A stretch of 64,000 nucleotides of DNA from Roseibacterium elongatum DSM 19469 (GCF_000590925.1 NZ_CP004372.1:787001-851000), one strand, 5' to 3'; shown: positions 29,577 to 38,671, numbered from the stretch's first letter. Notes: generated by a model not told the origin, from the sequence alone. Program-made: numbers and translations.

Positions 29577-30920
29577 TCAGGCAAGGGCCGCCTCGGCCGC
29601 CGCCCCCAGGCGCAGCAGGCGTTCCTCGGCCATGGGCGGGCACAACAGCATCAGCCCGGTCGACGGCACCCCTGTCGGCAGCGACAGGCCACACAGGCCC
29701 ATCAGGTTGCCCACACGGGTATTACGCAGCGTCAGGAGGTTCTCGGTCACGTAGTAGTCCGCATCGGTCATCAGGCGCTGCGTGTCGGGCGGCAGGTTCG
29801 GCACCGTTGGCAGGATCACCGCGTCATAGCCCGCCGTTTGCGCCAGCCAGCTGTCACGCAGGGCGTCCAGCCGTTGCCATGAAGCGACGAAATCGGGGCC
29901 CGACACCTCGGACCCGCCGCGAAAGCGTTCGAGGATCCGCGGGAACATCTTGTCCGGCGCGGCCTCGATCACGTCTTTCCACGTGCCATAGGCCTCGGGG
30001 GCGAACAACACGGCCGACAGGTCCATCGCCTCTTCGATACCGTCCACGCTGCCTGTCTCGATCCGGGCGCCGGCCCTGGCCATCCGCTCGACCGCTGCGG
30101 AAAAGCCCGCGCCGGGGGCCTCGCGCACATCGCGGCTGTAGGGCTCCAGCAGCAGAAACCGCCGCCCCGTCAGCGTGGCACCCCGCAGATCGGGCGCGCG
30201 CCCGCCCTCCATCACCGCCAGCAGATGCGCGCAATCCTCGACCGTGCGGGCCAGGGGGCCGACCGTGTCGAACCGCGCAGCCAAGGGCACGACGCCTTTC
30301 AGCGACAGCCGGCTGCTGGTGGTTTTCAGGCCGACGACATCGTTCCAGGCCGCCGGCACCCGCACCGACCCGCCCGTGTCCGAGCCGATGCCAGCCGCCG
30401 CCAAGCCGTAGCCAACCGAGGTCGCCGCCCCAGAGGAGGACCCCCCGGGGATCAGCGCGGGGTCGTTCACGTTGGGCGGCGTGCCCGCCTCGACGCTGCC
30501 GCGATAGGCCGGGTTTAGGCCCAGTCCGGAAAACGCCAGTTCGGACATGTGGGTTTTGCCAAGGCACACCAACCCCGCGCGCGTGGCCCGCGCCAGAACC
30601 TCGGCATCCGTGTCGGGCACCCGGCCTTGCAAAAGGGCCGAGCCTGCCTCTGTCGCCACGCCGGCGCTGTCGAACAGGTCCTTCCAGCTGATCGGAACCC
30701 CGTCCAGCAGCCCGCGCCGCACGCCGTTTTTCGCGCGCTCGCTGGCCGCCCTGGCCTCGGCCCGTGCGCGATCGGGCGTCAGGACAGTATAGATCCGATC
30801 GGTGTATGCGTGGCTGTCGCAGGCCCCCAGGAACGCCTCGGTCAGGTCCACGGGATCGATCCGCCCCGCGCCGATCGCGCGCCCTAGGTCACCCGCGCTC
30901 ATCCCTCGCCAATCGTCCAT
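29577..30920 (-). CDS. amidase signature family hydrolase
   Basis: 447 residues from ATG 30920. The Ser-cisSer-Lys triad is visible: Lys80 (GVPISWKDLF), the cis-serine in PGGSSSGAA (about 158-166), and the nucleophile Ser185 in SDTGGSVRVPA. The length is normal. Substrates of this family range from amides to Glu-tRNA(Gln); no gatB/C genes are near, so it is a stand-alone amidase of unknown substrate. Divergent from the hydroxylase gene. Confidence 0.92.
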   Translation of the reverse strand: MDDWRGMSAGDLGRAIGAGRIDPVDLTEAFLGACDSHAYTDRIYTVLTPDRARAEARAASERAKNGVRRGLLDGVPISWKDLFDSAGVATEAGSALLQGRVPDTDAEVLARATRAGLVCLGKTHMSELAFSGLGLNPAYRGSVEAGTPPNVNDPALIPGGSSSGAATSVGYGLAAAGIGSDTGGSVRVPAAWNDVVGLKTTSSRLSLKGVVPLAARFDTVGPLARTVEDCAHLLAVMEGGRAPDLRGATLTGRRFLLLEPYSRDVREAPGAGFSAAVERMARAGARIETGSVDGIEEAMDLSAVLFAPEAYGTWKDVIEAAPDKMFPRILERFRGGSEVSGPDFVASWQRLDALRDSWLAQTAGYDAVILPTVPNLPPDTQRLMTDADYYVTENLLTLRNTRVGNLMGLCGLSLPTGVPSTGLMLLCPPMAEERLLRLGAAAEAALA

Positions 30921-31014
30921 ATCCGCCCCCTTCGTCCACGCCAAACTGTCGCGGGCGACGCTAGCGACCGCACGCGGCATGGACAATCCCCGGCACCGCG
31001 CCATAGTCAGGCGC

Positions 31015-32241
31015 ATGACCCATGACGCAGATGTTCTTATCGTCGGCGGCGGGCTGAACGGCCCGGCCCTTGCCCTGTCGCTTGCCAGTGCCGGGATCAC
31101 CTCGGTCGTGATCGATGCCCTGCCCGCCGAGACGCGCGAAAGCGACACGTTTGACGGGCGCTCTTATGCGCTGGCTCTGGCCTCGGTGCGGATGCTGGGC
31201 GCGCTTGGCCTGTGGGACGGGTTGGAGGACAACGCCCAACCGATCCTCGAGATCAAGGCCAGCGACGGGCGCGCGGGCGAAGGGCCCTCGCCCTTTTTCC
31301 TGCATTTCGACCATGCCGAGATCGAGGAAGGCCCCATGGGCCACATGATCGAGGATCGTTACCTGCGCCGCGCCCTGCTGGACGCGATGGAGGCCAGCGA
31401 GCACATCACCCACATGCCGGGCACGACCGCGACTGCGCAGGATGTGCAGGACGGGGCCGCGCGGCTGACACTGGCCGATGGCCGGGTCCTGACCGGGCAG
31501 ATCATCGTCGGCGCGGACGGGCGGCGCAGCGGCACCGCCGAGCGCGCGGGCATTTCCCGCAGCGGCTGGGATTACGGCCAGACAGCGCTGGTCTGCGCCA
31601 TCGCGCACGAACTGCCGCATCACGGCGTCGCGCATCAGTTCTTCATGCCCGCCGGGCCGCTGGCCATTCTGCCGCTGCCGGGCAACCGGTCTTCGATCGT
31701 CTGGTCGGAAACCCACGCCCGCGCGGCCGAGATCCAGGCGCTGGATGACGCGGCCTATCTCGAGGTGCTGCGCCCGCGCTTTGGCGATTTCCGGGGCGAG
31801 ATCCAATTGGCCGGCACGCGCTTTACCTATCCGCTGAACCTGACCATCGCGAATGCCTTCGTGGCCGAGCGCTTGGCGCTGATCGGCGATGCCGCGCACG
31901 GGGTCCACCCCATCGCAGGACAGGGCCTGAACCTCGGGCTGCGCGACGTCGGCGCTCTGGCCGAGGTGCTGACCGACGCCAAGCGGCGGGGCGAGGATTT
32001 CGCCCGCCTCGACGTGCTGGAACGCTACCAGACATGGCGGCGGTTCGACACCGCGACGCTGGCCGTGGCGACGGATGCGTTCAACAAGCTGTTCTCGAAC
32101 GACAACCCGATCCTGCGCACCGTCCGGGATCTGGGCATGGGCGCGGTGCAGGCCATGCCGGGCCTGCGGCGGCGCTTCATACGCGAGGCGGCGGGCCTGA
32201 CGGGCGATGTACCACGCCTGTTGCAGGGCCGCCCGCTCTGA
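31015..32241 (+). CDS. FAD-dependent hydroxylase, UbiH/UbiF/Coq6 family
   Basis: 408 residues from ATG 31015. The N-terminal FAD dinucleotide motif is VLIVGGGLNGPALALSLA. The second motif is IVGADGRRSGTAE, and the third, GDAAHGVHPIAGQGLNLGLRD, is diagnostic of ubiquinone-biosynthesis hydroxylases. It hydroxylates the ubiquinone ring at one position; which one cannot be decided from sequence here. Located alone between the divergent amidase and the convergent Trm112 gene. Confidence 0.9.
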   Translation: MTHDADVLIVGGGLNGPALALSLASAGITSVVIDALPAETRESDTFDGRSYALALASVRMLGALGLWDGLEDNAQPILEIKASDGRAGEGPSPFFLHFDHAEIEEGPMGHMIEDRYLRRALLDAMEASEHITHMPGTTATAQDVQDGAARLTLADGRVLTGQIIVGADGRRSGTAERAGISRSGWDYGQTALVCAIAHELPHHGVAHQFFMPAGPLAILPLPGNRSSIVWSETHARAAEIQALDDAAYLEVLRPRFGDFRGEIQLAGTRFTYPLNLTIANAFVAERLALIGDAAHGVHPIAGQGLNLGLRDVGALAEVLTDAKRRGEDFARLDVLERYQTWRRFDTATLAVATDAFNKLFSNDNPILRTVRDLGMGAVQAMPGLRRRFIREAAGLTGDVPRLLQGRPL

Positions 32242-32257
32242 GGGCGCGCGCGCAGGC

Positions 32258-32482
32258 TCAGTCGAGCTTGCGCGCCTCGTCTTCCAGCATGATGGGGATG
32301 CCCCCGCGGATCGGGTAAGCCAGATGCGCCGCCTTGGATATCAGTTCCTGGCGCTCGGCATCATAGCTGAGTGTCGCGTGGGTCATCGGGCAGACCAGCG
32401 CCTCGAGCATGCGCCGGTCGATCGGGCCGGTTTCCGTTTCGGGCGGCGTCGCGTCGGGGTCCGTGCGCCCGCTTTCGCTCAT
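32258..32482 (-). CDS. Trm112 family protein
   Basis: 74 residues. After an N-terminal tail rich in T/P/E comes the Trm112-like core [18 protein letters not shown] and [19 protein letters not shown]. In eukaryotes the family activates methyltransferases; the bacterial role is unclear. Its start overlaps the Lon-N gene stop by 4 bases, so it is translated from the same message. Confidence 0.85.
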   Translation of the reverse strand: MSESGRTDPDATPPETETGPIDRRMLEALVCPMTHATLSYDAERQELISKAAHLAYPIRGGIPIMLEDEARKLD

Positions 32483-33123
32483 TGCATGGTTTCCTCGTCC
32501 GCGCCGCCGCGCAGGGCGAACTCGATCAGCGTGACCAGCGTTTCGCGCCGGGTGGACAGCGACGGCGCCTCCAGCAGGGCCTGCCTTTCCTCGGGGTCGA
32601 AGGGGCACAGCATCGACAGCGAGTTGATCAGCAACTCGTCATCCGCCTCTTTGAGGCTGTCCCAGTCGGTCGAGAGCGACATGGCATCGAAATAGCGCCC
32701 CAGCAGGTCGAGGAACGTCTCGCGCCGGAACCCGGCGTCATGCTCGGTCGGGCCAAGGTCGCTTTCAAACCCGTCCCATGACACGTCACACCGGCGATAC
32801 GGGGTGAAGCCCTGCACCTCTTCGCGCACGCGGAACCGCGACATGCCCGCCAGCGTGATCATGTAGCGGCCATCCTCGGTTTCCGAGAACTGCGTCACCC
32901 GGCCTGCACAACCGATGGCGTGCAGGCGGTTCTGGTCGCCGCCCGGCACCTCGCGCGGCTGCACCATGCCGATCAGCCGATGCGGCGTTTTCAGCGTGTC
33001 GTCCAGCATCGCCAGGTAGCGGGGTTCGAAGATGTGCAAAGGCAGGCGGGCGCGCGGCAATAGCAGCGCACCCGGCAGCGGAAAGACCGGGATGGTCCGG
33101 GGCAGATCGGCGGGTTTCATCAT
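32479..33123 (-). CDS. Lon-N substrate-binding domain protein
   Basis: 214 residues corresponding only to the N-terminal (PUA-like) domain of Lon protease. [30 protein letters not shown] is the typical opening and MVQPR plus GCAGRVTQF follow. No ATPase or protease domain is present, which is normal for this stand-alone family. Function unknown. It lies downstream of the thioredoxin-like gene in the same operon. Confidence 0.9.
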   Translation of the reverse strand: MMKPADLPRTIPVFPLPGALLLPRARLPLHIFEPRYLAMLDDTLKTPHRLIGMVQPREVPGGDQNRLHAIGCAGRVTQFSETEDGRYMITLAGMSRFRVREEVQGFTPYRRCDVSWDGFESDLGPTEHDAGFRRETFLDLLGRYFDAMSLSTDWDSLKEADDELLINSLSMLCPFDPEERQALLEAPSLSTRRETLVTLIEFALRGGADEETMQ

Positions 33124-33150
33124 GTCACGCCACCTAGCCTGACAGCGGCC

Positions 33151-34059
33151 TCAGGCAAATATCATCGAGCTCAGTTTGCGGCGACCGTTCAGGGCAATCG
33201 GGTCCTGCGGCTTGAGCGCGTCGAAGATGGTGAAAAGCTGCGTCTTGGCGGCGCCGTCGTTCCACTCGCGATCGCGCCGGAACAGTTCCAGCAACTGATC
33301 GACAGCAGCCTCGACCTCGCCTGCGGCGTGCAGCGCGTTGGCATAATCGAACCGCGCCTGATGGTCGGCCGGGTCGGCCTCGACCGCGGCGGCCAGATCG
33401 GTCAGGGGGCCGGCATTTTCCGCCTGACGGGCCAGGTCCAGTTGCGCGCGCGCGGCCTCGATCTCGGCCGCGGTGGCGATCTCGGGCGGGGCGGTGTTCA
33501 ACAGCGCCTCGGCCTGATCCAGCTGCCCCATGGCGATATGCGCGCGGGCCAGACCGCCCATCGCGGCGGCATTGGCCGGGTCCTCGCCCAGAATGGCGGC
33601 AAAGGTCTGTGCGGCATCGGCCACGGCCCCCTGGCCCAGCATCTCCTCGGCGGCCTCGATCGCCTCGGACAGGCCGCCATCCCCGGCCATGCCCGCCAGT
33701 TTGGTCACGAACTCGGTAATCTGGCTTTGCGGCACCGCGCCCTGGAACCCGTCCACGGGCTGGCCCTGGAAAAAGGCATAGACGGTCGGGATCGATTGCA
33801 CCCGCAACTGCCCCGCAACGGCCTGGTTCTCGTCGACGTTCACCTTGACCATGCGCACTTTGCCGCCCGCCGCCTGCACCGCGGCCTCAAGCTGGGGGCC
33901 AAGCGTCTTGCACGGGCCACACCAGGGCGCCCAGAAATCGACGATCACCGGCACCTCTTGCGAGGCTTCGATCACATCGACCATGAAGGTCTGATCCGTG
34001 GCATCCTTGATCAGGTCACCGGCGGGGGCTTGCGGGTTGGATTGCCCAAGCTCGATCAT
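33151..34059 (-). CDS. thioredoxin-TPR co-chaperone (YbbN/CnoX-like)
   Basis: 302 residues. A thioredoxin domain (about 22-125) has the active site FWAPWCGPCKTLGPQL and the cis-proline VQSIPTVYAF. After it comes a helical repeat region of TPR type (about 135-300, alanine/leucine-rich). The layout equals YbbN/CnoX proteins; unlike the E. coli protein (SxxC), a full CGPC redox motif is kept. CnoX proteins protect unfolding clients from oxidation and pass them to GroEL. Confidence 0.92.
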   Translation of the reverse strand: MIELGQSNPQAPAGDLIKDATDQTFMVDVIEASQEVPVIVDFWAPWCGPCKTLGPQLEAAVQAAGGKVRMVKVNVDENQAVAGQLRVQSIPTVYAFFQGQPVDGFQGAVPQSQITEFVTKLAGMAGDGGLSEAIEAAEEMLGQGAVADAAQTFAAILGEDPANAAAMGGLARAHIAMGQLDQAEALLNTAPPEIATAAEIEAARAQLDLARQAENAGPLTDLAAAVEADPADHQARFDYANALHAAGEVEAAVDQLLELFRRDREWNDGAAKTQLFTIFDALKPQDPIALNGRRKLSSMIFA

Positions 34060-34125
34060 CGCTTGTCTCCGTCAAATAAGCGTTTGCGTTTATATGCGTG
34101 CACAGGCTGCGCACGCCAAGGGGGG

Positions 34126-34915
34126 TCAAAGGTCGAAACTGGCAAAGACCGGGGCGTGATCGCTGGGTTTCTCCCACCCGCGCGCGGCGCGCAACACGCG
34201 GCTGGAGTGCCCGGCATTCGCGATATCGGGCGTGGCCCATACATGATCGAGGCGGCGGCCCTTGTCTGCGGCGTCCCAGTCGCGGGCGCGATAGGACCAC
34301 CAGCTATACAGCAGCCCGTCGGGGATGTCCTTGCGCGTGATATCCACCCAATTCGCAGCCTCCTGCACCTCGGCCATGTGCGCGACCTCGATCGGGGTAT
34401 GGCTGACGACCTTGAGCAACTGCTTGTGCGACCACACGTCATCCTCGCGCGGGGCGATGTTCAGATCGCCCACGAGGATCGCCTTTTCGGGGCGGTCCGC
34501 GCCGAACCAGTCGCGCATCTCGGTCAGGAAATCCAGCTTGTGGCCGAATTTCTCGTTCACGTCGCGGTCGGCCACATCACCGCCCGCGGGCACGTAGAAA
34601 TTGTGGATCGCCACGCCATTCTCCAGCCGCGCCGCCACGTGGCGCGCATCGCCCTTGGCGACGAAATCGCGGTGGCCCACATCCTCGAGCGGCAGGCGCG
34701 ACAGGATCGCCACGCCGTTATAGCCCTTTTGCCCCCGCCGCAACCATGTGGGTGTAGCCCTGTGCGGCGAACACCTCGACCGGGATCTTGTCCACCGGGC
34801 TCTTGCATTCCTGCAGGCACAGCACGTCCGGCCCTTCCTCGCGCAGCAGCTTGCACACTAGATCGGCGCGCAACCGGACAGAATTGATGTTCCACGTGGC
34901 AAGGGTGAAGGGCAT
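34126..34915 (-). pseudogene. xthA: exodeoxyribonuclease III, frameshifted
   Basis: The N-terminal part (from ATG 34915) reads TLATWNINSVRLR and LCLQECK. The remaining part reads KGYNGVAILSR, GDLNIAPREDDVW, GRRLDHVWAT and a terminal SDHAPV, all ExoIII signatures. Between them, at 34732-34736 (five C on the plus strand), one extra base breaks the frame. Removing it gives MVAAGQKGYNGVAI and a 262-residue protein, close to the 268 of E. coli. The enzyme is the main AP endonuclease type for base-excision repair. Sequence error is likely. Confidence 0.9.
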
Positions 34916-34992
34916 GCGGCGCGCTCCGGCTGGTCTGGATCAGGGCGCGACCCTATCCGCGCGGCGGGTGATCCTCAACACGGGGTGTCCGC

Positions 34993-35024
34993 AAAAAAGA
35001 AGGCCCGAACGCGCGGTCCGGGCC
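34993..35024 (-). terminator. intrinsic terminator downstream of the response regulator
   Basis: Read on the minus strand: a GC stem (GGCCCG pairing with CGGGCC across 35024-35002) followed at once by TTCTTTTTTG (34993-35001 region). It sits about 86 bases after the stop of the minus-strand regulator gene and upstream of xthA, so it separates the two transcription units. Confidence 0.75.
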
Positions 35025-35048
35025 AAGTCCAACAGGGAGGTAATACAT

Positions 35049-35129
35049 ATGTCATATCCGGCAACCCAGGGTTGCACTTTGACATACATCAAACCCATAA
35101 GGCGAGCACGTCAGGCCACGAGGCGATAG
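35049..35129 (+). CDS. possible 26-residue small ORF with strong ribosome site
   Basis: AGGGAGG (35034-35040) lies 8 bases before ATG 35049, an unusually perfect ribosome-binding site in this window. The product begins MSYPATQGCTLTYIK and ends in a basic tail at TAG 35129, overlapping the 3' end of the antisense regulator gene. No homology is recognised and it may be coincidental. An Fnr-type box lies inside it. Confidence 0.22.
   Translation: MSYPATQGCTLTYIKPIRRARQATRR
35079..35092. promoter_or_regulatory. Fnr/FnrL-type binding site
   Basis: TTGAC-ATAC-ATCAA matches the Fnr consensus TTGAT-N4-ATCAA with one change. It lies in the intergenic space between the regulator gene and xthA, both on the minus strand. 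A class II placement on the minus strand would start transcription near 35044, with an AT-rich stretch (ATATGACATATG) where a -10 is expected and the terminator at 34993-35024 just beyond. Confidence 0.45.
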
Positions 35130-35797
35130 CCGCCGGACTCGGTCACCAACAGCCGCGCGTTCGAGGGATCGGGCTCGATCTTCTGGCGCAGGCGGTAGAT
35201 ATGGGTCTCCAGCGTGTGGGTCGTGACGCCCGCATTATAGCCCCATACCTCGTGCAGCAGCACATCGCGCGCCACCACGCCCGATTGCGCGCGGTACAGG
35301 AACTTGAGGATATTGGTCTCCTTCTCGGTCAGGCGGACCTTGCGGTTATCCTCGGTCTCGAGCAGCTTCATCGCCGGCTTGAACGTATAGGGCCCCAGCT
35401 GGAACACGGCGTCTTCCGACTGCTCATGCTGCCGCAACTGTGCGCGGATACGGGCCAGCAACACCGGAAAGCGGAACGGCTTGGTCACATAGTCGTTGGC
35501 CCCGGCATCCAGACCCAGGATCGTGTCGGCATCGCTGTCATGGCCGGTCAGCATCAGGATCGGGCATTTCACCCCCTGTTTGCGCATCAGGCGGCACAGT
35601 TCGCGCCCGTCGGTATCGGGCAGGCCGACATCGAGAATCACGAGGTCATAGATCCCCTCGCGGGCCTTCTCCATCGCCGAACTGCCCGAGTCGGCCTCGA
35701 ACACGTCGAAATCCTCGGTCATGACCAGTTGTTCGGACAAGGCCTCGCGCAGGTCGTCATCATCATCGACCAGCAGGATCTTTCGCAACGTGGCCAT
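35111..35797 (-). CDS. OmpR-family response regulator
   Basis: 228 residues from ATG 35797, behind GGAGGGG. The receiver domain (1-120) has the acidic cluster DDDDD, phospho-acceptor Asp56 (LVILDVGLPDTDG), the switch Thr in LMLTGHDSD and Lys in VTKPFRFP. The C-terminal winged helix (about 130-228) shows LTEKETNILKFLY and VTTHTLETHIYRLRQKIE. It is an orphan: no histidine kinase lies beside it. It may be an orthologue of a conserved alphaproteobacterial cell-envelope regulator (CenR type), but I cannot decide that by eye. Confidence 0.92.
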   Translation of the reverse strand: MATLRKILLVDDDDDLREALSEQLVMTEDFDVFEADSGSSAMEKAREGIYDLVILDVGLPDTDGRELCRLMRKQGVKCPILMLTGHDSDADTILGLDAGANDYVTKPFRFPVLLARIRAQLRQHEQSEDAVFQLGPYTFKPAMKLLETEDNRKVRLTEKETNILKFLYRAQSGVVARDVLLHEVWGYNAGVTTHTLETHIYRLRQKIEPDPSNARLLVTESGGYRLVA

Positions 35798-35962
35798 GGC
35801 GGCCCCTCCCGTTTTCATGTTTCCCTGCCGATCAGATGCGGGGCCCTCACGCCCAAGGCAAGCAACCGCAATCTTTTCTCACGCAGCCGTGTCACGATGC
35901 GGGGGAATGTTTCAAATCCTGTCAGGCCGCGCTACAGGAGAGCGCAGGCAAAAGGCGCACGA

Positions 35963-37054
35963 ATGATCCTCCTTCCAACACCGGCAGAACTGATGGCACG
36001 CGCACGCTCGGACCTGCGTGTGGGGCTGCCCGTCGTGTTGGGTGACGGGGCCGAAGGGGTGCTTGTCCTGGCCGCCGAAACCGCGCGGGCCGACCGGCTG
36101 GCCGCCCTGCGCGCCCTGCCCGGCCCGGTCACCGTAGCCATCACCGAACGGCGCGCCGAAACGCTCAAGGCCCGCGCCTATGACGGCGACCTTGCCCGCG
36201 TTGTGATGCCGCCCGACGCCGATGCCGGGTGGCTGCGCGATCTTGCCGATCCGGCCCGCGACCTGATCGCGCCGATGAAAGGGCCGCTGCTCACCGCGCG
36301 CGATGGCAGCGCCGGGTTGCACCGGCTGGCCCTGCTGCTGGCGAAATCCGCGCATCTGCTGCCGGCCATGGTCTGCACCCCCCTGCCCGACCCGGCGCAA
36401 TTCGCGTCCGACCATCTGTTGACCCTGTTGCGGCCCGAAACCGCGGCCGAGGATCTGGCCCAGCATCACCCGCTTTTGCCGGTGGCCGCCGCCCGCCTGC
36501 CGATCGAGGCCAGCGAGGCCGGGCGCCTGCACATCTTTCGGCCCGACAATGGCGGGATCGAGCATTACGCCATCGAGATCGGCCAACCCGACCGCGACGC
36601 GCCGGTGCTGGCGCGGCTGCATTCGGCCTGTTTCACCGGCGACGTGCTGGGTAGCCTCAAATGCGATTGCGGCCCGCAGCTGCGCACCGCTCTGGCCGAC
36701 ATGGGTCGCGCCGGGGCGGGCGTGCTGCTCTACCTCAACCAGGAGGGGCGGGGCATCGGCCTGACCAACAAGATGCGCGCCTATTCCCTGCAGGATCAGG
36801 GTTTCGACACGGTCGAGGCCAACCACCGCCTCGGCTTCGAGGATGACGAGCGTGATTTCCGCATCGGCGCCGACATCCTGCGGCGCATGGGCTTTGGCGC
36901 GGTGCGGCTGATGACGAACAACCCCCGCAAGGTCACGATGATGGAGGGCGAGGGCATCACCGTCACCGAGCGTGTGCCGCTGGTCACCGGCACGAATCGT
37001 CACAACGCCCACTACCTTGAAACCAAGGCGCGCAAATCGGGGCATCTTCTTTAG
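35963..37054 (+). CDS. ribA: GTP cyclohydrolase II
   Basis: 363 residues. The catalytic C-terminal half contains the zinc ligands in HSACFTGDVLGSLKCDCGPQ and YLNQEGRGIGLTNKMRAY, with LMTNNPRKV later. It opens the imidazole ring of GTP as the first step of riboflavin synthesis. The N-terminal about 150 residues are an extension without the DHBP synthase active site that I can recognise, a common form in Rhodobacterales. Divergent from the response regulator. Confidence 0.93.
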   Translation: MILLPTPAELMARARSDLRVGLPVVLGDGAEGVLVLAAETARADRLAALRALPGPVTVAITERRAETLKARAYDGDLARVVMPPDADAGWLRDLADPARDLIAPMKGPLLTARDGSAGLHRLALLLAKSAHLLPAMVCTPLPDPAQFASDHLLTLLRPETAAEDLAQHHPLLPVAAARLPIEASEAGRLHIFRPDNGGIEHYAIEIGQPDRDAPVLARLHSACFTGDVLGSLKCDCGPQLRTALADMGRAGAGVLLYLNQEGRGIGLTNKMRAYSLQDQGFDTVEANHRLGFEDDERDFRIGADILRRMGFGAVRLMTNNPRKVTMMEGEGITVTERVPLVTGTNRHNAHYLETKARKSGHLL

Positions 37055-37109
37055 GTGTCATTGGGGGGCCTGTGATACGGTCATGTCAGGCAACACGGAG
37101 GACCGGCCC

Positions 37110-37397
37110 ATGCCAAAAGGCTATATCGTGGCGAACATTCGAACCGATGACATGGACGGAATGAAACGATTTGCCGACGCCTCGGCCCCTGTCATCGCGG
37201 AATATGGCGGTCGGATCCTTGCCCGCGACCCGGCACCGGACAACCGCGAAGGGGCTGTGACCGGGATCTCTGTTCATGTCGAATTCGACGATGTCGAAAC
37301 GGCGCAACGCTTCTACGAGTCCGCAGGCTACACGTCGGCGAAGGCGATCCGCGAAGCCATCGCCGATACGGATCTTCGGATCGTTTCAGGCGTCTGA
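37110..37397 (+). CDS. DUF1330 family protein
   Basis: 95 residues, a dimeric alpha/beta-barrel-like small protein. The typical start is KGYIVANIRTDDMDGMKRF and a conserved EYGGRILARD follows. ATG 37110 follows GGAGG at 8 bases. Biochemical function not established. It lies 55 bases after ribA and 21 before the transpeptidase gene. Confidence 0.85.
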   Translation: MPKGYIVANIRTDDMDGMKRFADASAPVIAEYGGRILARDPAPDNREGAVTGISVHVEFDDVETAQRFYESAGYTSAKAIREAIADTDLRIVSGV

Positions 37398-37418
37398 GCC
37401 CAGAACGGAATCCCGCTC

Positions 37419-37928
37419 GTGACACCAACCGACATGGTTCTGACCCCGATGGGGCTGCGTTTCATGGGGCGGGTCTTTCCCTGCACCATCGGGCGCGGCG
37501 GCGTGCGCGCGGACAAGCGCGAGGGGGACGGCGCCACGCCGAACGGGACGCATCGGCTGGTGGGCTGTCTCTATCGGCCCGACCGCATGGCGCGGCCCTG
37601 CGACTGGGCGCTGCCGATCGGGCCGCGCGACCTGTGGTCCGACGATCCGCAGGACGCGGACTACAACCTGATGGTCCGCGCCCCCCACCCCTACAGTCAC
37701 GAGGCGCTGCGCCGCGCCGATCCGCTGTATGATCTGGTGCTGCTGACCGACTGGAACTGGCCCCGGGCCGAGCGGGGGCGTGGATCGGCGATCTTCCTCC
37801 ACCGCTGGCGCGCGGCCGGCCGACCGACCGAGGGGTGTATCGGTCTCGACCCCATGCATTTGCGGTGGATCGTTCCAAGAATCCGGTATCGGACGCGGCT
37901 GATCGTTCCCGACAGCCTGGCCGCATAG
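37419..37928 (+). CDS. L,D-transpeptidase family protein (YkuD fold)
   Basis: 169 residues starting at GTG 37419 (ATG 37434 is an alternative). The catalytic motif appears as HRW(R) followed by RPTEGCIGLDP, with the cysteine as nucleophile and the upstream histidine in IFLHRW. No clear signal peptide is visible, so it may be a cytoplasmic or non-classically placed member of the family; such proteins usually crosslink peptidoglycan or attach proteins to it. Confidence 0.85.
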   Translation: MTPTDMVLTPMGLRFMGRVFPCTIGRGGVRADKREGDGATPNGTHRLVGCLYRPDRMARPCDWALPIGPRDLWSDDPQDADYNLMVRAPHPYSHEALRRADPLYDLVLLTDWNWPRAERGRGSAIFLHRWRAAGRPTEGCIGLDPMHLRWIVPRIRYRTRLIVPDSLAA

Positions 37929-37934
37929 GGCAGC

Positions 37935-37952
37935 GGCGGGACGAGTCCCGCC
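37935..37952. terminator. perfect hairpin between convergent genes
   Basis: GGCGGGAC-GA-GTCCCGCC is a perfect 8-base inverted repeat lying exactly between the two convergent stop codons. No T run follows on either strand, so termination would be weak or the element may protect 3' ends. Similar GC-rich inverted sequences recur in Roseobacter genomes as far as I recall. Confidence 0.45.
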
Positions 37953-38606
37953 CTACGCGTAGACCCGATCGCCGAAAATGGCCGAACCGACACGAACATG
38001 AGTCGCGCCGAATTTCACGGCTTTTTCGAAATCCGATGACATGCCCATCGACAACCCGTCCAGCCCGTTGCGCTCGGCGATCTTGGCCAGCAGCGCGAAA
38101 TGCAGGCTGGCCTCTTCCTCGACCGGGGGGATGCACATCACCCCCGTCACCGGCAGGTCCAATTCCCGCGCCTGGGCGATGAAGGCGTCGGCCTCGGCGG
38201 GCAGGCAACCGGCTTTCTGCGGCTCTTCGCCCGTGTTCACCTGGATGAACAGGTCGGGGCAGGCGCCACGCTCCTGCGCGAGGCGGGCCAGCGTGGTCGC
38301 CAGCTTGGGCCGGTCCAGCGTGTGGATGGCGTCGAACATCTCAACCGCCTGCCGCGCCTTGTTGGTCTGCAGCGGGCCGATCAGGTGCAGTTCGATCCCG
38401 TCATAGCGCGCCTGAAAGGCGGGCCAGCGGCCCTGTGCCTCCTGTACGCGATTCTCGCCGAAAATGCGGTGACCCTCGGTCAACACGGCCTCCACCCGTT
38501 CGGGCGGTTGCACCTTGCTGACGGCGATCAGCGTGACGGAACCGGGCGCGCGGCCGGCCTCGGCCACGGCGGCATCTAGGCGGGTCTGGATATCGTGCAA
38601 AGCCAT
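37953..38606 (-). CDS. YggS family PLP-binding protein
   Basis: 217 residues, a PLP homeostasis protein (PLPBP). PLP lysine is Lys31 in TLIAVSKVQPP. Further marks are FGENRVQEAQ, HLIGPLQTNKARQAV, SMGMSSDFEKAV and THVRVGSAIFG. No enzymatic activity is known; loss disturbs vitamin B6 and amino-acid pools in other bacteria. Confidence 0.95.
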   Translation of the reverse strand: MALHDIQTRLDAAVAEAGRAPGSVTLIAVSKVQPPERVEAVLTEGHRIFGENRVQEAQGRWPAFQARYDGIELHLIGPLQTNKARQAVEMFDAIHTLDRPKLATTLARLAQERGACPDLFIQVNTGEEPQKAGCLPAEADAFIAQARELDLPVTGVMCIPPVEEEASLHFALLAKIAERNGLDGLSMGMSSDFEKAVKFGATHVRVGSAIFGDRVYA

Positions 38607-38671
38607 GGGCGCTATAGGCCAGAACACGACCCGCGCTGCAAGTGGCGCGGCACGGCGGCCGGCCAAAAGAA

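Noticed and set aside
25377..29882. A 1,501-codon open frame on the plus strand
   Set aside because: It is exactly antisense to ftsK and the aminotransferase gene, has no recognisable domain, and such long antisense frames are common in GC-rich genomes.
29577..30920. Amidase as GatA of the tRNA amidotransferase
   Set aside because: No gatB or gatC nearby, and GGSSSG/TGGS motifs are shared by all amidase-signature enzymes.
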